Positions 1 to 9,349 of a stretch of 64,000 nt of DNA are shown here, piece by piece (position 1 is the stretch's first letter; every line of letters starts with the position of its first letter). The position numbers and the translations under genes are program-made. Location of the stretch: contig JAZKJV010010125.1 of assembly GCA_037367405.1 (NCBI GenBank), positions 496,001-560,000 on the forward strand, in the 5' to 3' direction. The notes beneath the pieces are model-generated. The model saw nothing but the letters and a program-made list of their open reading frames with translations, had not been told where the DNA came from and did not search any database. This DNA comes from Ottelia alismoides. Taxonomy: Eukaryota > Streptophyta > Magnoliopsida > Alismatales > Hydrocharitaceae.

Positions 1-1
1 T

Positions 2-3000
2 AGCAAATCCAGAAGTAGACTTACGATCCCGTGGACATCCTGCATAATCCGCATCTGCGCAGGCTGAAATAGACAAATCTGTGGCTTTCTTGAACAGCAA
101 CCCTGTGCCTGGGGAAGACTTCAGATATCTCAATATCATGTACAATGCATCCATATGTACTTGCCTCGGCTGCTCCATAAATTGACTCACCCGGTTTACT
201 GCAAGTGCAATATCCGGTCGAGTTATAGTCATGTATAAGAGCTTGCCCACCATTTCTCTGTACCTTCTCTTGTCCACCTCCTCAGTGTCATCATCGTACA
301 GCTTCATACTCGGGTCCATAGGTGTACTTGAAGGTCTGCATCCAGTCATTCTTGTTTCAACCAGCAAATCTGTGACATATTTTCTCTGAGTCATCACCAT
401 TCCTTGTGCATTTCTTGCAAATTCTATCCCCAGAAAATACCGTATTGTACCTAGATCCTTTGTAATGAACTGACTGCCCAACATAGACTTGGTTATCTCA
501 ACCCCCTGTGCATCATCTCCAGTAACCAATATATCATCAACATATACCATAACAACGATGGTACCTCTAGGAGTCTTCCGGACGAACAGTGAGTGGTCCG
601 CATTAGATCTTCTGAACCCCTGTCGTTCAATAAGCTGGGAAAGCTTTTGGAACCATGCTCGAGGACTCTGTTTAAGGCCGTAGATAGCCTTATGAAGTCT
701 GCACACCTTCTGATTCTCCCCCTCAGCAGCAAACCCAGGTGGTTGCTGCATGTAGACTTCCTCCTGTAGATCACCGTACAAGAAAGCATTCTTAACATCA
801 AGCTGGAATATGGTCCAGTCACGTACCACTGCAACTGATAGAAGAATACGAAGTGTAGAGTGCCTCGCCACCGGTGAAAAAGTGTCCAAGTAATCGACAC
901 CATATGTCTGTGTAAATCCTCTTGCGACGAGCCTGGCCTTGTATCTGTCAAGACGACCATCTGCATGATATTTGACCGTAAATACCCACTTACAGCTCAC
1001 CACAGATGCACCTGGAGGGATAGGGACAAGAGACCAAGTCCCTCTAGACTGCAAGGCACGCATCTCCTCTTCCATCGCTAAACGCCAGCATTCAATCTTC
1101 ATGGCATCCTGATAAGTCCGAGGTATCTCTACTGACGACACAGCAGCGGCAAACTTCTGGAAATCCCCAGTGAGACGATGAAAGGAGACCTGAGAGGCGA
1201 GGGGATATGATGCACACTGTCTTCGCTGCTTCCGATGAGCAATAGGCCGGTCCAAGTCATCTAACACAGTGCTGACTGGTTGGTCCTCCTCCTGTGGTAA
1301 AAGCTCCTGCACAGGTGCATTATTTAACCCATCATTAGTGTTATCATCAGTATGTACCTGAGGCGTGTTGGATGGTTGACACGTAGCTTGAGCAGGGCCT
1401 GTCCGTCTCGTGTAGACCTTAGGGAACTGGACAACTGGAGGTGGTGGCGGAGGAGGAGGAGGTGGTGGTGGTGGTGGTGGCGGAGGAGGAGGTGGTGGTG
1501 TCGGTTGAGTAGAAGATGGACCCAGGCTTGGAGGTGGTGGAACAAAGACATTGGAATCTGATGATGTGGAGGAGACCAATCTGTCACCAGCAGGGGAGAA
1601 ATACATGACAGGCTCGAAAAATGTAACATATGCACTCACATAGTACTTGTCATGGACCGGGTCATAGCAACGGTATCCTTTCTGAGTCTTGGAATAACCC
1701 ACAAAAACACACTTGATAGCCCTAGGGGATAGCTTATCAAGCCCCGGAGATAAGCGGTGAACAAACGCAACGGTACCAAAAACCCGAGGTGTCAGTGTAA
1801 ACAAATCTCTGTCAGGAAAAAGAATAGAGATAGGAGATTTTTCCCCTAGAACAGTTGTAGGCATTCGATTGACCAAATAACATGCAGTAAGAATGGCATC
1901 CCCCCAAAACGTTAAGGGAGCACAACTCTGAATAAGTAAAGTGCGAGCAATATCAAGGAAGTGGCGATGTTTTCGTTCTGCAACCCCATTTTGTTGAGAG
2001 GTATAGGCACATGTGGTTTGGTGAATAATGCCTTTGGAGGAAAGGAAGCTAGCAAGAGAGCGAGTGCAGAACTCCAATGCATTGTCAGTACGCACATACT
2101 TAACAGTAGATGAAAAAACATTTTGAACTTCATTAATTAGATTTTGAAGAACATGTCCTGCTTCAGATTTATTCTTAAGAAGAAAAGTCCATGACACTCT
2201 AGAGAAATCGTCAACGACAACTAAATAAAACCTGTGCCCCTGATGATCCGGGACACGACTTGGACCCCAAATATCAATATGAAATAGTTCGAACGGGGAG
2301 CTACTGCTCCGACTCTGACGACCGGGGAAGCTAGACCGATGGTGCTTCCCTAACTGACATGCTTCACATCGAAACGAGGAACTCGGAGATATCTGAGGCA
2401 GGAGGTGACGCATCTTTTGAAGCGGCAGATGACCGAACCGAAGATGCCAGGTGTACAGAGAAACGGAGGCCTGGGAATGCAAGGAGACGCCAGCATAGGA
2501 GTTACGAACTAGACGATAAAGGCCATTGTGCTCAGAACCACAGCCAATCACCCTGCCCGTCAGTATGTCCTGAAAGATAACAGACGATGGATCAAAAATA
2601 GCACGACAGTGCAAATCACGAGTAATCTGACTAATAGATAAGAGGTTCATAGAGAATTCTGGAGCATGTAGCACATTCTGTAAGTGCATAGATGGTAGTA
2701 AAGCTGTCTCCCCCTGACCAATGATAGGAGACTGAGTGCCATCAGCAATGAGTACAGAGCGACCTGGCTGAACGGCTCTGTATGACTGCAGAATATCTTT
2801 CTCACGACATAGGTGATGGGTAGCTCCAGAGTCAACAATCCATCCTGTTAGGTCATGACTATGAAATGAGGCTGAAGGACTACCTGAGGCACTGGCTGAG
2901 GCTGACGTACTGGCTGATGCTGAAGCCGCAACATCAGAGACGTCCGCACTCTCTGACGAAGATTGTGGCATAATGTCCCGAAGTCGTGCCACCAACTCTT

Positions 3001-3862
3001 CGAACCTGTGATCTGTGGCTGGAGCTGAAGGACCCTGAACATGATCCGCGACACGTGCAGAAGGGGGAAAACCGTGCTTGGAATAGCACGTATCCTCCGA
3101 ATGACCAGTACGACGGCAAAAAGAACACGTGGACCGTATGCGACCTCCACGTCCACGTCCACCATTTCCTCTGCCACGAAACGAGGACGAACCACCACGT
3201 CCCCTGGAAACTGCCATTGCAGACGGGGGTGCATTTGTTGTAGCGGATGGAACAGGTACACGACTGAGTCTCCTGTATACCTCTTCCATTGGCGGGATAG
3301 TGGCATCTGCTAAGATCTGAGAGCGTGCTGCCTCGTACTCCGGGTCTAGGGCAGCGAGTAATACGCCAACCATAGTGGCGTTGCGGAACGTCTTCTGCTG
3401 GTCCGGTGTGGCTGTAAGCGGAATGGTGCTATAGAGCTTCTCGAACATTCCACGAAGCGACGTGTACAGTGAATGGAGAGGCCTCCCATTCTGCTTCGTG
3501 GTAAATATGTCATGCTGCAACTGGAGCATCTTCGTCTCATTGCGGACCTGAGAGTACGTCATAGCCAAAATATCCCACATCGCCTTAGCGGTGGGCTGGT
3601 GAAGGACATCATTTGCTATCTCCGTCGTGAGCGTACCTGAGAGCCACACCTTGGCGTACGCATCATCCGCCTCCCATGAGGCATAGATCCCTGTCTTCTC
3701 CGGCGGTTCATCCTCGGTAAGAATATGCTTCTTACCACACGACTTCATGAGACTGAGGAACTGCATTGCCCACAGTTCGTAGTTCGTCCCGTCCATCTTG
3801 ACGATTGGTGCCGAACCTTTGAAGGCACCTATGGCGGGCATATCTAGCTTCTGATCTGACAT
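2..3862 (-). CDS. Copia gag-pol polyprotein, uninterrupted, C-terminus beyond the window
   Basis: The protein starts at the ATG at 3862 (MSDQKLDMPAIG). I read every codon down to position 2 and found no stop in 1287 codons. Residues 1 to about 260 are a copia gag, ending in a CX2CX4HX4C zinc knuckle whose first Cys is residue 246. The aspartic protease motif DSG begins at residue 344. The integrase triad is D530, D593 and E629, with the usual 35-residue spacing between the last two. A run of 20 prolines (789-808) links integrase to RT. RT shows its first catalytic Asp at 1022 and YVDD at 1107-1110. RNase H has just begun (CADADYAG) at the edge. By comparison with K2 about 130 residues are missing, giving roughly 1420 in all. 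Every catalytic residue that can be seen is intact, so the copy may be young. Whether it is expressed is not visible. Confidence 0.95.
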   Translation of the reverse strand, partial: MSDQKLDMPAIGAFKGSAPIVKMDGTNYELWAMQFLSLMKSCGKKHILTEDEPPEKTGIYASWEADDAYAKVWLSGTLTTEIANDVLHQPTAKAMWDILAMTYSQVRNETKMLQLQHDIFTTKQNGRPLHSLYTSLRGMFEKLYSTIPLTATPDQQKTFRNATMVGVLLAALDPEYEAARSQILADATIPPMEEVYRRLSRVPVPSATTNAPPSAMAVSRGRGGSSSFRGRGNGGRGRGGRIRSTCSFCRRTGHSEDTCYSKHGFPPSARVADHVQGPSAPATDHRFEELVARLRDIMPQSSSESADVSDVAASASASTSASASASGSPSASFHSHDLTGWIVDSGATHHLCREKDILQSYRAVQPGRSVLIADGTQSPIIGQGETALLPSMHLQNVLHAPEFSMNLLSISQITRDLHCRAIFDPSSVIFQDILTGRVIGCGSEHNGLYRLVRNSYAGVSLHSQASVSLYTWHLRFGHLPLQKMRHLLPQISPSSSFRCEACQLGKHHRSSFPGRQSRSSSSPFELFHIDIWGPSRVPDHQGHRFYLVVVDDFSRVSWTFLLKNKSEAGHVLQNLINEVQNVFSSTVKYVRTDNALEFCTRSLASFLSSKGIIHQTTCAYTSQQNGVAERKHRHFLDIARTLLIQSCAPLTFWGDAILTACYLVNRMPTTVLGEKSPISILFPDRDLFTLTPRVFGTVAFVHRLSPGLDKLSPRAIKCVFVGYSKTQKGYRCYDPVHDKYYVSAYVTFFEPVMYFSPAGDRLVSSTSSDSNVFVPPPPSLGPSSTQPTPPPPPPPPPPPPPPPPPPPPPVVQFPKVYTRRTGPAQATCQPSNTPQVHTDDNTNDGLNNAPVQELLPQEEDQPVSTVLDDLDRPIAHRKQRRQCASYPLASQVSFHRLTGDFQKFAAAVSSVEIPRTYQDAMKIECWRLAMEEEMRALQSRGTWSLVPIPPGASVVSCKWVFTVKYHADGRLDRYKARLVARGFTQTYGVDYLDTFSPVARHSTLRILLSVAVVRDWTIFQLDVKNAFLYGDLQEEVYMQQPPGFAAEGENQKVCRLHKAIYGLKQSPRAWFQKLSQLIERQGFRRSNADHSLFVRKTPRGTIVVMVYVDDILVTGDDAQGVEITKSMLGSQFITKDLGTIRYFLGIEFARNAQGMVMTQRKYVTDLLVETRMTGCRPSSTPMDPSMKLYDDDTEEVDKRRYREMVGKLLYMTITRPDIALAVNRVSQFMEQPRQVHMDALYMILRYLKSSPGTGLLFKKATDLSISACADADYAGCPRDRKSTSGFA

Positions 3863-4393
3863 GATGCCGGAGAAGAGCGACTAATGATAACCAAGAATAT
3901 ACTGTCTACCGGAACTTTGTAGGATCCAAGTGCATAGGTAGACGATTATGCACTTGAATCAAACATAACTTCGAGTCCTAGAAAGAACTCGGAACACCGG
4001 CAACAAGTAGAGGCGGTGGGAGCCTCTACCTCGCCAAAATAGTGACTGAGAAGGGTCGGTCAGGGGCTGGACAGCAAGTGCAGGGGCCCGGCGTCGGTTG
4101 GTGGGGGGCCCGGCGGGGTTGAGGATGCCCTACAGGGGCTGGCGGTAGGTAGAAGAGGGCTGGCAGCAGCGTGGGAGGCCCGAAAGGGGCTGGCGGCGGC
4201 GTGGGAGGCCCGAAAGGGGGCTGGCGGCGATGGAGTGCCCGGCAGGGGCTGTCGGCGGCGGTGGGAGGGGCCCCGATGAGGGTGAGAGACCCCGGCGGCG
4301 GCGTTGGAGGCTGGGAGCCTGGGAGGGAGGCGGCGAAACCCTAGAGGGAAGGGGGGGGGGGGGCGGCGGTGGAAACCCTAGGTTAGGGTCATG
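3863..4393 (-). other. GC-rich untranslated leader of K1 with a 30-bp tandem repeat
   Basis: The stretch between the primer site and the gag ATG has no plausible gene. It is rich in GGC and GGGG runs. A 30-bp unit (GTGGGAGGCCCGAAAGGGGC plus ten bases) is repeated at 4171-4200 and 4201-4231, with a decayed third copy to about 4261. A run of about 14 G lies near 4350-4363. The expansions look like replication slippage in a leader without coding constraint. Confidence 0.75.
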
Positions 4394-4405
4394 GCTCTGA
4401 TACCA
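4394..4405 (-). other. Primer binding site of K1 (tRNA-Met)
   Basis: On the minus strand this reads TGGTATCAGAGC, complementary to the 3' end of plant initiator tRNA-Met. It directly follows the LTR end ...TTCTAACA and fixes that LTR border. Confidence 0.93.
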
Positions 4406-4544
4406 TGTTAGAATACTGAGATGATAATTCCATAGAGCCCTTGGGTCTCTTATATAGGGAGAGAGCCCTTGGGTAAATTACATGAAAGGTACGAAAAGAA
4501 ACTAAAATAATAAATAACATCAAAGACTAATAACTATCTCTACA
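4406..4544 (-). repeat. 5' LTR of K1 (139 bp)
   Basis: On the minus strand it runs from TGTAGAGATAG to ATTCTAACA, a standard TG...CA LTR. It aligns along its length with the 144-bp LTRs of K2, sharing the block CATGTAATTTACCCA and the TATA region. Confidence 0.88.
4449..4456 (-). promoter_or_regulatory. TATA box in the K1 5' LTR
   Basis: On the minus strand this reads TATATAAG, inside a copy of CTATATAAGAGA that is shared with both K2 LTRs. It is the likely core promoter of the element. Confidence 0.7.
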
Positions 4545-4656
4545 AGTATTGCCTACTAAATATGTATAGCTCATTTGCTATTTTTTTCAACATTAATGAA
4601 AAATGATGCCTTCTCCCTGACTAAGAAATATAAATTGCTATGAAAATGTAACCTAC
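4545..4656 (-). other. Intron remnant of the GH5 gene next to the K1 insertion
   Basis: This AT-rich sequence lies between the K1 LTR and the splice donor of the GH5 exon. No coding sequence was seen. The next exon, which should carry the GH5 nucleophile motif, is expected beyond K1 and outside the window. Confidence 0.6.
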
Positions 4657-5009
4657 CAATAAGGAGAAGAGGCCCATTTTCACTATTCAGTTGTTGTATT
4701 TGGGCTTCTCTGTTCTTGTAAATGTATTGAATATTATCAACAGCATTCATGTTATTAAAATACCCATCAAAGAGATTATAATAATGTAAATCCACCACCA
4801 GCTTTGATGGGCCAATATTTGCCTGGTAAAGTTCTAGTGGATCTGCATTGCCTATTCTTTGGCAGATGATAACATAAGCTGTAGAGGAGTACTTGCGAAC
4901 TATCTGATAACCCTCCATGTAATAAGATACCAGAATGTCAAGCGGAACAGCTGAAACAGACGGTTCATTCAATAACTCGATTCCCAATAAAGAAGGATGA
5001 TTTGCATAC
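4657..5009 (-). CDS. Exon of a GH5 glucan exo-1,3-beta-glucosidase-like gene
   Basis: This is the only host coding sequence I found. The 353-nt exon is bounded by an acceptor (TTGCAG, exon from 5009) and a donor (GTAGGT, exon end 4657), and its frame is open. It encodes about 117 residues, starting YANHPSLLGIELLNEP. The Glu of the NEP motif is the GH5 acid/base catalyst. It continues through IVRKYSSTAYVIICQRIGNA and VVDLHYYNLFDGY and ends at GPLLLIG. In the family GEW, the nucleophile, comes next, so the codon is split by the following intron. Plant enzymes of this group are predicted secreted beta-1,3-glucan hydrolases of about 490-530 residues, so this is about a quarter. Upstream exons are not found in the remaining 59 kb, so the gene has either a very large intron or is a fragment. 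Confidence 0.85.
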
Positions 5010-5781
5010 CTGCAATTTGTGAAACGCAGTCATGCAACCACAGAATATTGCAGAAAGTGAATGTGAACCATTATTCATGAACGAGTATACAGACTAATTT
5101 TGCTAATTCTTGTAAGATGTTATATAGTTCTCAAATAGTTATAGTCAGATTGATATAACTCTTAGAAGATTGTGATAAACTTGGCAAAATCCCAACTGGA
5201 GCTGCGCAAAATTGATCAACCTGTCTACAACTGACCATGTCCAAAGGTAGGGAACTATAGGCGGTTCCCTAGATGCCAAGGACATGTTCCACGTGCATTC
5301 TCCTTAATATTTATCTTTCATCTCTCTGAACTCCCAAATATTCAGATTTTGTTATATGAGACCTCCCAACTATGTATTGAGGCATCCTCCAATGATCCAA
5401 ATAATAATGAAGCCTATATTCATTTTCTTCTTTTACGTCTTCCATGGTGTGCGTTGTATCTTATTTTTCTCCACTGATTAAATAAATTTATGGGCTTCGT
5501 GCCACATTCTTTTCAATAAAGGATTCTTACCATATTACAAACAACAGAAGCCAATTGATTTAAATGCTACATTGTCCTACATAGCATGTGTAGCAAGAGA
5601 TAATGAATGTCCACAACTCAGGTTGTCACATCACGCGAGCTATGCCCATAACTCAGGTTGGATAGCGTACACTTCGTCTTCCTGTTAAAAATCCCCATCT
5701 AATTCCAGATGTTGCCCACATGGTAGGCCAATAAAACTCTTTTTTATCATTTGTCATGTATAATGATCCTACTATAGAATT
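5010..5781 (-). other. Intron or intergenic sequence upstream of the GH5 exon, no gene seen
   Basis: The sequence is AT-rich, with stops in all frames and no exon matching the preceding part of a GH5 enzyme. Its right end, GAATT (5777-5781), is the target site duplicated when element O inserted. Confidence 0.6.
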
Positions 5782-6916
5782 TGTTAGGATTAGGGCCATA
5801 TTAGGATTAGGAATCCTAATGGATGGGACTCCTAATCCTAATAGTAGTTGAGTTGTATTCTATTTCTAGTCCTAATGGGAATATGACTATGGAGTAAGAG
5901 AAAAAGAGAGCGGGAGAGAAGAGAAGAGAGAGCGAGGGAACAATAAGAGTTGTACTCGTTATACATCTTAGTGATTTTCTTCTCTGGTGGTCGCCAGAGG
6001 TGACCGACCATCGTCATATCTAGTTCTCTTTTCTTCATGTGCTTTCACGGTGGTGAGTGATTCCGAATCTGCATTTGTATCCAGCATTCAATCACCGCCA
6101 ACCGATATCCGCACGGAGTTGATATCGGCATTGTTTTTAAAAACGCACCTCGAGGCACTGAGGCATACGCCTTGAGGCGGTTTTTAAGGAAAAACGTCTC
6201 GAGACTATAGCATCATGCAGCCTCAGTGAGACGTGCGTCTCGAGGCTTATGAGGTGTGCCTCGAGGTGTGCCAAGAGGCGCTGCCTCATTTGTGCGCTAA
6301 TTTTTTTATTTTTTTTCTACAATATTTTTTCCTTTTCTTTTTTATTGTGGGCTTTTCATCTTTCGTAGACAAGTATTTTCAAGTCCTTAAGCTCACAATT
6401 CACTGAAATACATTTTTTTAGTTTATTAAAGTATTAAGCTTATTTTTACTTTGTTATGTATGTTATTTATAAATCAACACGAACAAAAATTTGGGTCTTG
6501 AGTCCTTAAATCTAATGCCTCTAATTTTTAGTATGCCTCTTGTGTTACATCTAGTCCCTTTAGTTAATTTTTATTCAAGACTTTGAATTTTACGGAGAGT
6601 TACCCATTATTGTGCTTGCATATCCATATTTACTTGACTTCTTACAGATTTAGAGTCCAAAAAAGAGAGTTATATAGCAACTTGGATGTTTAAACTATGA
6701 TGTTAGCCTTGAGATGTCATAGAGTGATGTATTTTATCATAACTATTTAGATTCTAGAACTTGAAATTTGTAATTTCGATTAATTATTATGTTTTATGAA
6801 AAATTTTCTTTCATGAGTGAGGCTTATGCCTCGATACACCTCGAGGCAATATTGGGAAAACACCTCAATACACCTCACGCTTTTTGAAACCTTGGATATC
6901 GGTCCGTGTCCCAACA
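5782..6916 (+). repeat. 5' LTR of O, interrupted by a hAT MITE
   Basis: Without the MITE and its duplicated target the LTR is about 361 bp, against 383 bp for the 3' copy. It lacks about 68 bp that the 3' LTR has at roughly 13866-13933. The missing piece contains the TATA box, so this copy probably cannot start transcription. The junction is at about 5894. Confidence 0.85.
6129..6894. mobile_element. hAT-type MITE (766 bp) in the O 5' LTR
   Basis: The insertion is flanked by a perfect 8-bp duplication, GATATCGG, at 6121-6128 and 6895-6902, the hAT hallmark. The ends are imperfect inverted repeats: CATTGTTTTTAAAAACGC on the left and CAAGGTTTCAAAAAGCG on the right when read inward, with G at position 5 as usual for hAT. 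It has no coding capacity, so it must be moved in trans. The motif CTCGAGG and close variants recur near both ends (about 6147-6262 and 6826-6846). Such subterminal repeats are known transposase-binding sites in hAT elements. Confidence 0.85.
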
Positions 6917-6918
6917 AC

Positions 6919-6930
6919 TGGTATCAAAGC
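6919..6930 (+). other. Primer binding site of O (tRNA-Met, one mismatch)
   Basis: TGGTATCAAAGC lies two bases after the LTR end CCAACA. It differs from the usual TGGTATCAGAGC at one base. Confidence 0.85.
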
Positions 6931-7189
6931 AAGGTTTGGGGACACTAAGGTTTATGACGTGATGGATTAGATAGAGGTTCGATGTCAAGGAGATGACGTG
7001 AAGCAACAAGTGCATCTTGAGGATGTGAAGAACCAACAGTTACGGTGAACCACTGAGATTAAAAACATATGAAGTCCGATTGAGGTGATCTAGGAGTCCA
7101 GATAAGGGTTTTACATGCTCCAGGCAAGTTAGACGATTCGGATTGGGAGGATTCTACTCTAATTTTCCATATCTACAAGGTGGTACAAC

Positions 7190-8258
7190 TGCAAATCGGA
7201 GGGCAAAGTTCACATCGAGGAATGCATTATTTTCCGTGGAATCCTTCAATGGGAAGAATGACTTCACCTTATGACAACAACAAGTGAAGAATATACTCAC
7301 GCGAGAAGGACATACGAAAGCTCTCCAGGATAAAGAAAAGAAGCCAAAGAAGATGAAAAAGGAAGAGTGGAAGGAGATGAGGAATCTCGTGAACAATACA
7401 ATACAAATGTTCTTGGCGGACAATACTCTACTTGAAGTCATCGGCTTGGAGGATCGAGCAGAGGTCTGGATGAAGCTCGAGGGAAGATACAAGTCTAAAT
7501 CTCTGACAAACCGGCTATTGGTGAAGAAGTTCTATGATCTAAAGATGACTGACGGGACAAATCTCAAGGTGCACTTGGATGAATTCAACAAGATTATGAT
7601 AAACATGTTCACACTTAAGGAGCAGAATGCGAAAGGAGAATATCTCTTCAAGAAGGAAGATAAGGCAATCATCTTGCTAAGTTCCTTTCCATCTTCCTAC
7701 GATCATATTATGATGATGTTACATTATGGGAAGAAGACAATCACATTGGACGAGATAGTTGCCTCTACTTATAAAGGAGTCTCGATGGAGGTCAACGGCT
7801 GAGGCAATGACTAATGAAGGTCATGTACTGGCAACTGATGGTAGACGTGAGAAGAACGGAAAGAAAAAGGTTGATGATTATGAATCCGACCAAGAGGATT
7901 CCAGCGCAGTCTATGAGGGAGACCTGCTGGCGTGCTCTAAAGAGATTAAGGTAAATTCGGAATGAATTCTGAACTCGGCATTTTTTTATATCATGTGTGC
8001 ACATCCGAGGAGCAGTTCAATACATATCAAGCATGCAATGATGGCACAATCAAGATGGGAGGTGGAGAGGCTTACCATGTCAAGGGAATTAGAATAGTAC
8101 AATTCTTCATGTTTGATGGAGTAGTACGAACTCTAACAGGTATCAGACACATTCCTATAATCAAGAAGAATATGATTTCACCAGGAATGATCGAGTCATT
8201 AGGACATCGGCTCACCTTTTCTCATAGTGAGCAAGGGAGCATATGTGGTAATACGTGA
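7190..8258 (+). pseudogene. Decayed copia gag and protease of O
   Basis: The frame at 7284-7802 gives a copia gag core (ILTREGHTKALQ, KKMKKEEWKEM, MFLADNTLLEVIGLEDRAEVW). The same frame continues upstream (FSVESFNGKNDFTL) but is cut by a TGA at 7272-7274 where related elements have Trp. Around 7962-8258 a second piece resembles the region after a copia protease active site (QFNTYQACNDGTIKMGGGEA, VVRTLTGIRHIPIIKKN). The catalytic DSG segment before it is missing. No zinc knuckle was found. The rest of pol is deleted. Not functional. Confidence 0.8.
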
Positions 8259-8627
8259 GACGAGGATGTCGAAAAGGGTGTATAGCTCGAGGGAAGGGTC
8301 GTGATAGATGATGAAGCTACATTTATTCCTAGGGCGAGCAATATGAGAGAGAGAGAGACAATTTATCGACATATCTGTTGCAGAAGTGCGCAACAAGGAG
8401 AAGCGAGTGTGGTTCACGTTATAAGAAAATGATGGCACAATCTCTAGTCACGAGAGATATATGGAACTTCATGAGGTACAATACTGAGTTGTACGTGTGT
8501 GCCCAAGAGGGGGCACGTCGAGGGCACCCAGTGATGGGTGTGTCACCCAGAGTCGATGAATTCCTGCTAACGAGACCTATAGACGATGAGGATGGCCCTA
8601 TGTAGATTGAAGATTATGAAGAGATCG
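8259..8627 (+). other. Tail of O interior before the K2 insertion
   Basis: There are short open stretches only, with no domain I recognise. It contains an (AG)n tract at about 8346-8358. Its last bases, GATCG (8623-8627), are the K2 target site, repeated at 13722-13726. Confidence 0.55.
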
Positions 8628-8771
8628 TGTAAACATATATTATCTACTTATGTAGTCTTTTATTATTTTCCATTCCTGTCGTACTCTTTATGTAATTTAC
8701 CCATAGGCTACTCTCCTATATAAGAGAGCCTAGGGCTGGTGGAATAAACAAGTTCTTTGATTTTTCCAACA
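8628..8771 (+). repeat. 5' LTR of K2
   Basis: It runs from TGTAAACATATATT to TTTTTCCAACA. The partner is 13578-13721. The primer site follows immediately. Confidence 0.95.
8717..8724 (+). promoter_or_regulatory. TATA box in the K2 5' LTR
   Basis: TATATAAG sits in CTCCTATATAAGAGAGCC, which is conserved in the K2 3' LTR (13667-13674) and, on the other strand, in K1. Confidence 0.7.
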
Positions 8772-8783
8772 TGGTATCAGAGC
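8772..8783 (+). other. Primer binding site of K2 (tRNA-Met)
   Basis: TGGTATCAGAGC directly follows the 5' LTR. Confidence 0.93.
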
Positions 8784-9349
8784 GACGGTCCTAGACTGGA
8801 GTTCTTGAAACCCTAACCCTAGCCCCACCGTCAAGCATCCCTCTCTCCGCGCGCCGCCGGCCGTGCATCGCCTGCGCCCCGTGCCCTGCGCGCCTCCCCT
8901 GCACTGAGTCTTGCGCCTCGCGCGACTCGCCTGCGCCCCGCGCGAGTCGCCTACGCTCTCGCCCGTGTCTCCAGCGCGCTTCACGCGCATATCCAGTGCG
9001 CTTTACACGCATCCTCCAGTGCTCGTCGGTCGTGCGCTGAGCGTGCATCTCCTGCGCATCTAGCGCAGACTCCGGTGCATCCTCTCGCGCGACTAGTGCG
9101 CGCCTGCGCATCTCCAGTGCCCACCTGCGCGCTGTCTCGCGCGACCTCTCGCGTGCTCCCTGCGCGCTCTATCGCGCGCCCCTTCCTGTGCGCCTCTAAG
9201 CGGTGAATCAGCCCGGCATTTTTTCTAGCGCGCACAACTCCAAAGGAATGGGTTTGATTGCTTGAAGTATACACCTTGCAACTAAACCCGTTTATGTCCG
9301 TGTAGACGATCTTATTCTCAGTCTACTACTCCAGTCTTTGATTATAAGT
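8784..9349 (+). other. Leader of K2 with a degenerate TGCGC/GCGC-rich expansion
   Basis: From about 8848 to 9195 the sequence is dominated by irregularly spaced TGCGC and CGCGC words. Open frames on the opposite strand here give Arg/Ala-rich peptides and are composition artefacts. The K1 leader at the same place has an unrelated GGC/GGGG-rich expansion. Confidence 0.7.

Larger units (their letters stand above)
1..4544 (-). mobile_element. Ty1/copia LTR retrotransposon K1, 3' part outside the window
   Basis: This element is read on the minus strand. From right to left it has a 139-bp 5' LTR (4406-4544), a tRNA-Met primer site (4394-4405), a GC-rich leader and an uninterrupted gag-pol frame that leaves the window at position 1. 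The 3' end of RNase H, the PPT and the 3' LTR are outside. The domain order gag, protease, integrase, RT, RNase H places it in Ty1/copia. The same family occurs as a complete but broken copy at 8628-13721. It inserted in an intron of the GH5 gene, 112 bp beyond the exon's splice donor. The expected left TSD copy is outside; the right copy would be AGTAT (4545-4549). Confidence 0.93.

Noticed and set aside
8810..8822. Telomere-like CCCTAACCCTAG (also near 4335 and 4375 in K1)
   Set aside because: Only about two units, within copia leaders; not a telomeric array.
8791..9274. Overlapping minus-strand frames of 86-106 codons rich in Arg and Ala
   Set aside because: They lie in the TGCGC-rich leader of K2; the composition alone makes long frames and no domain is seen.
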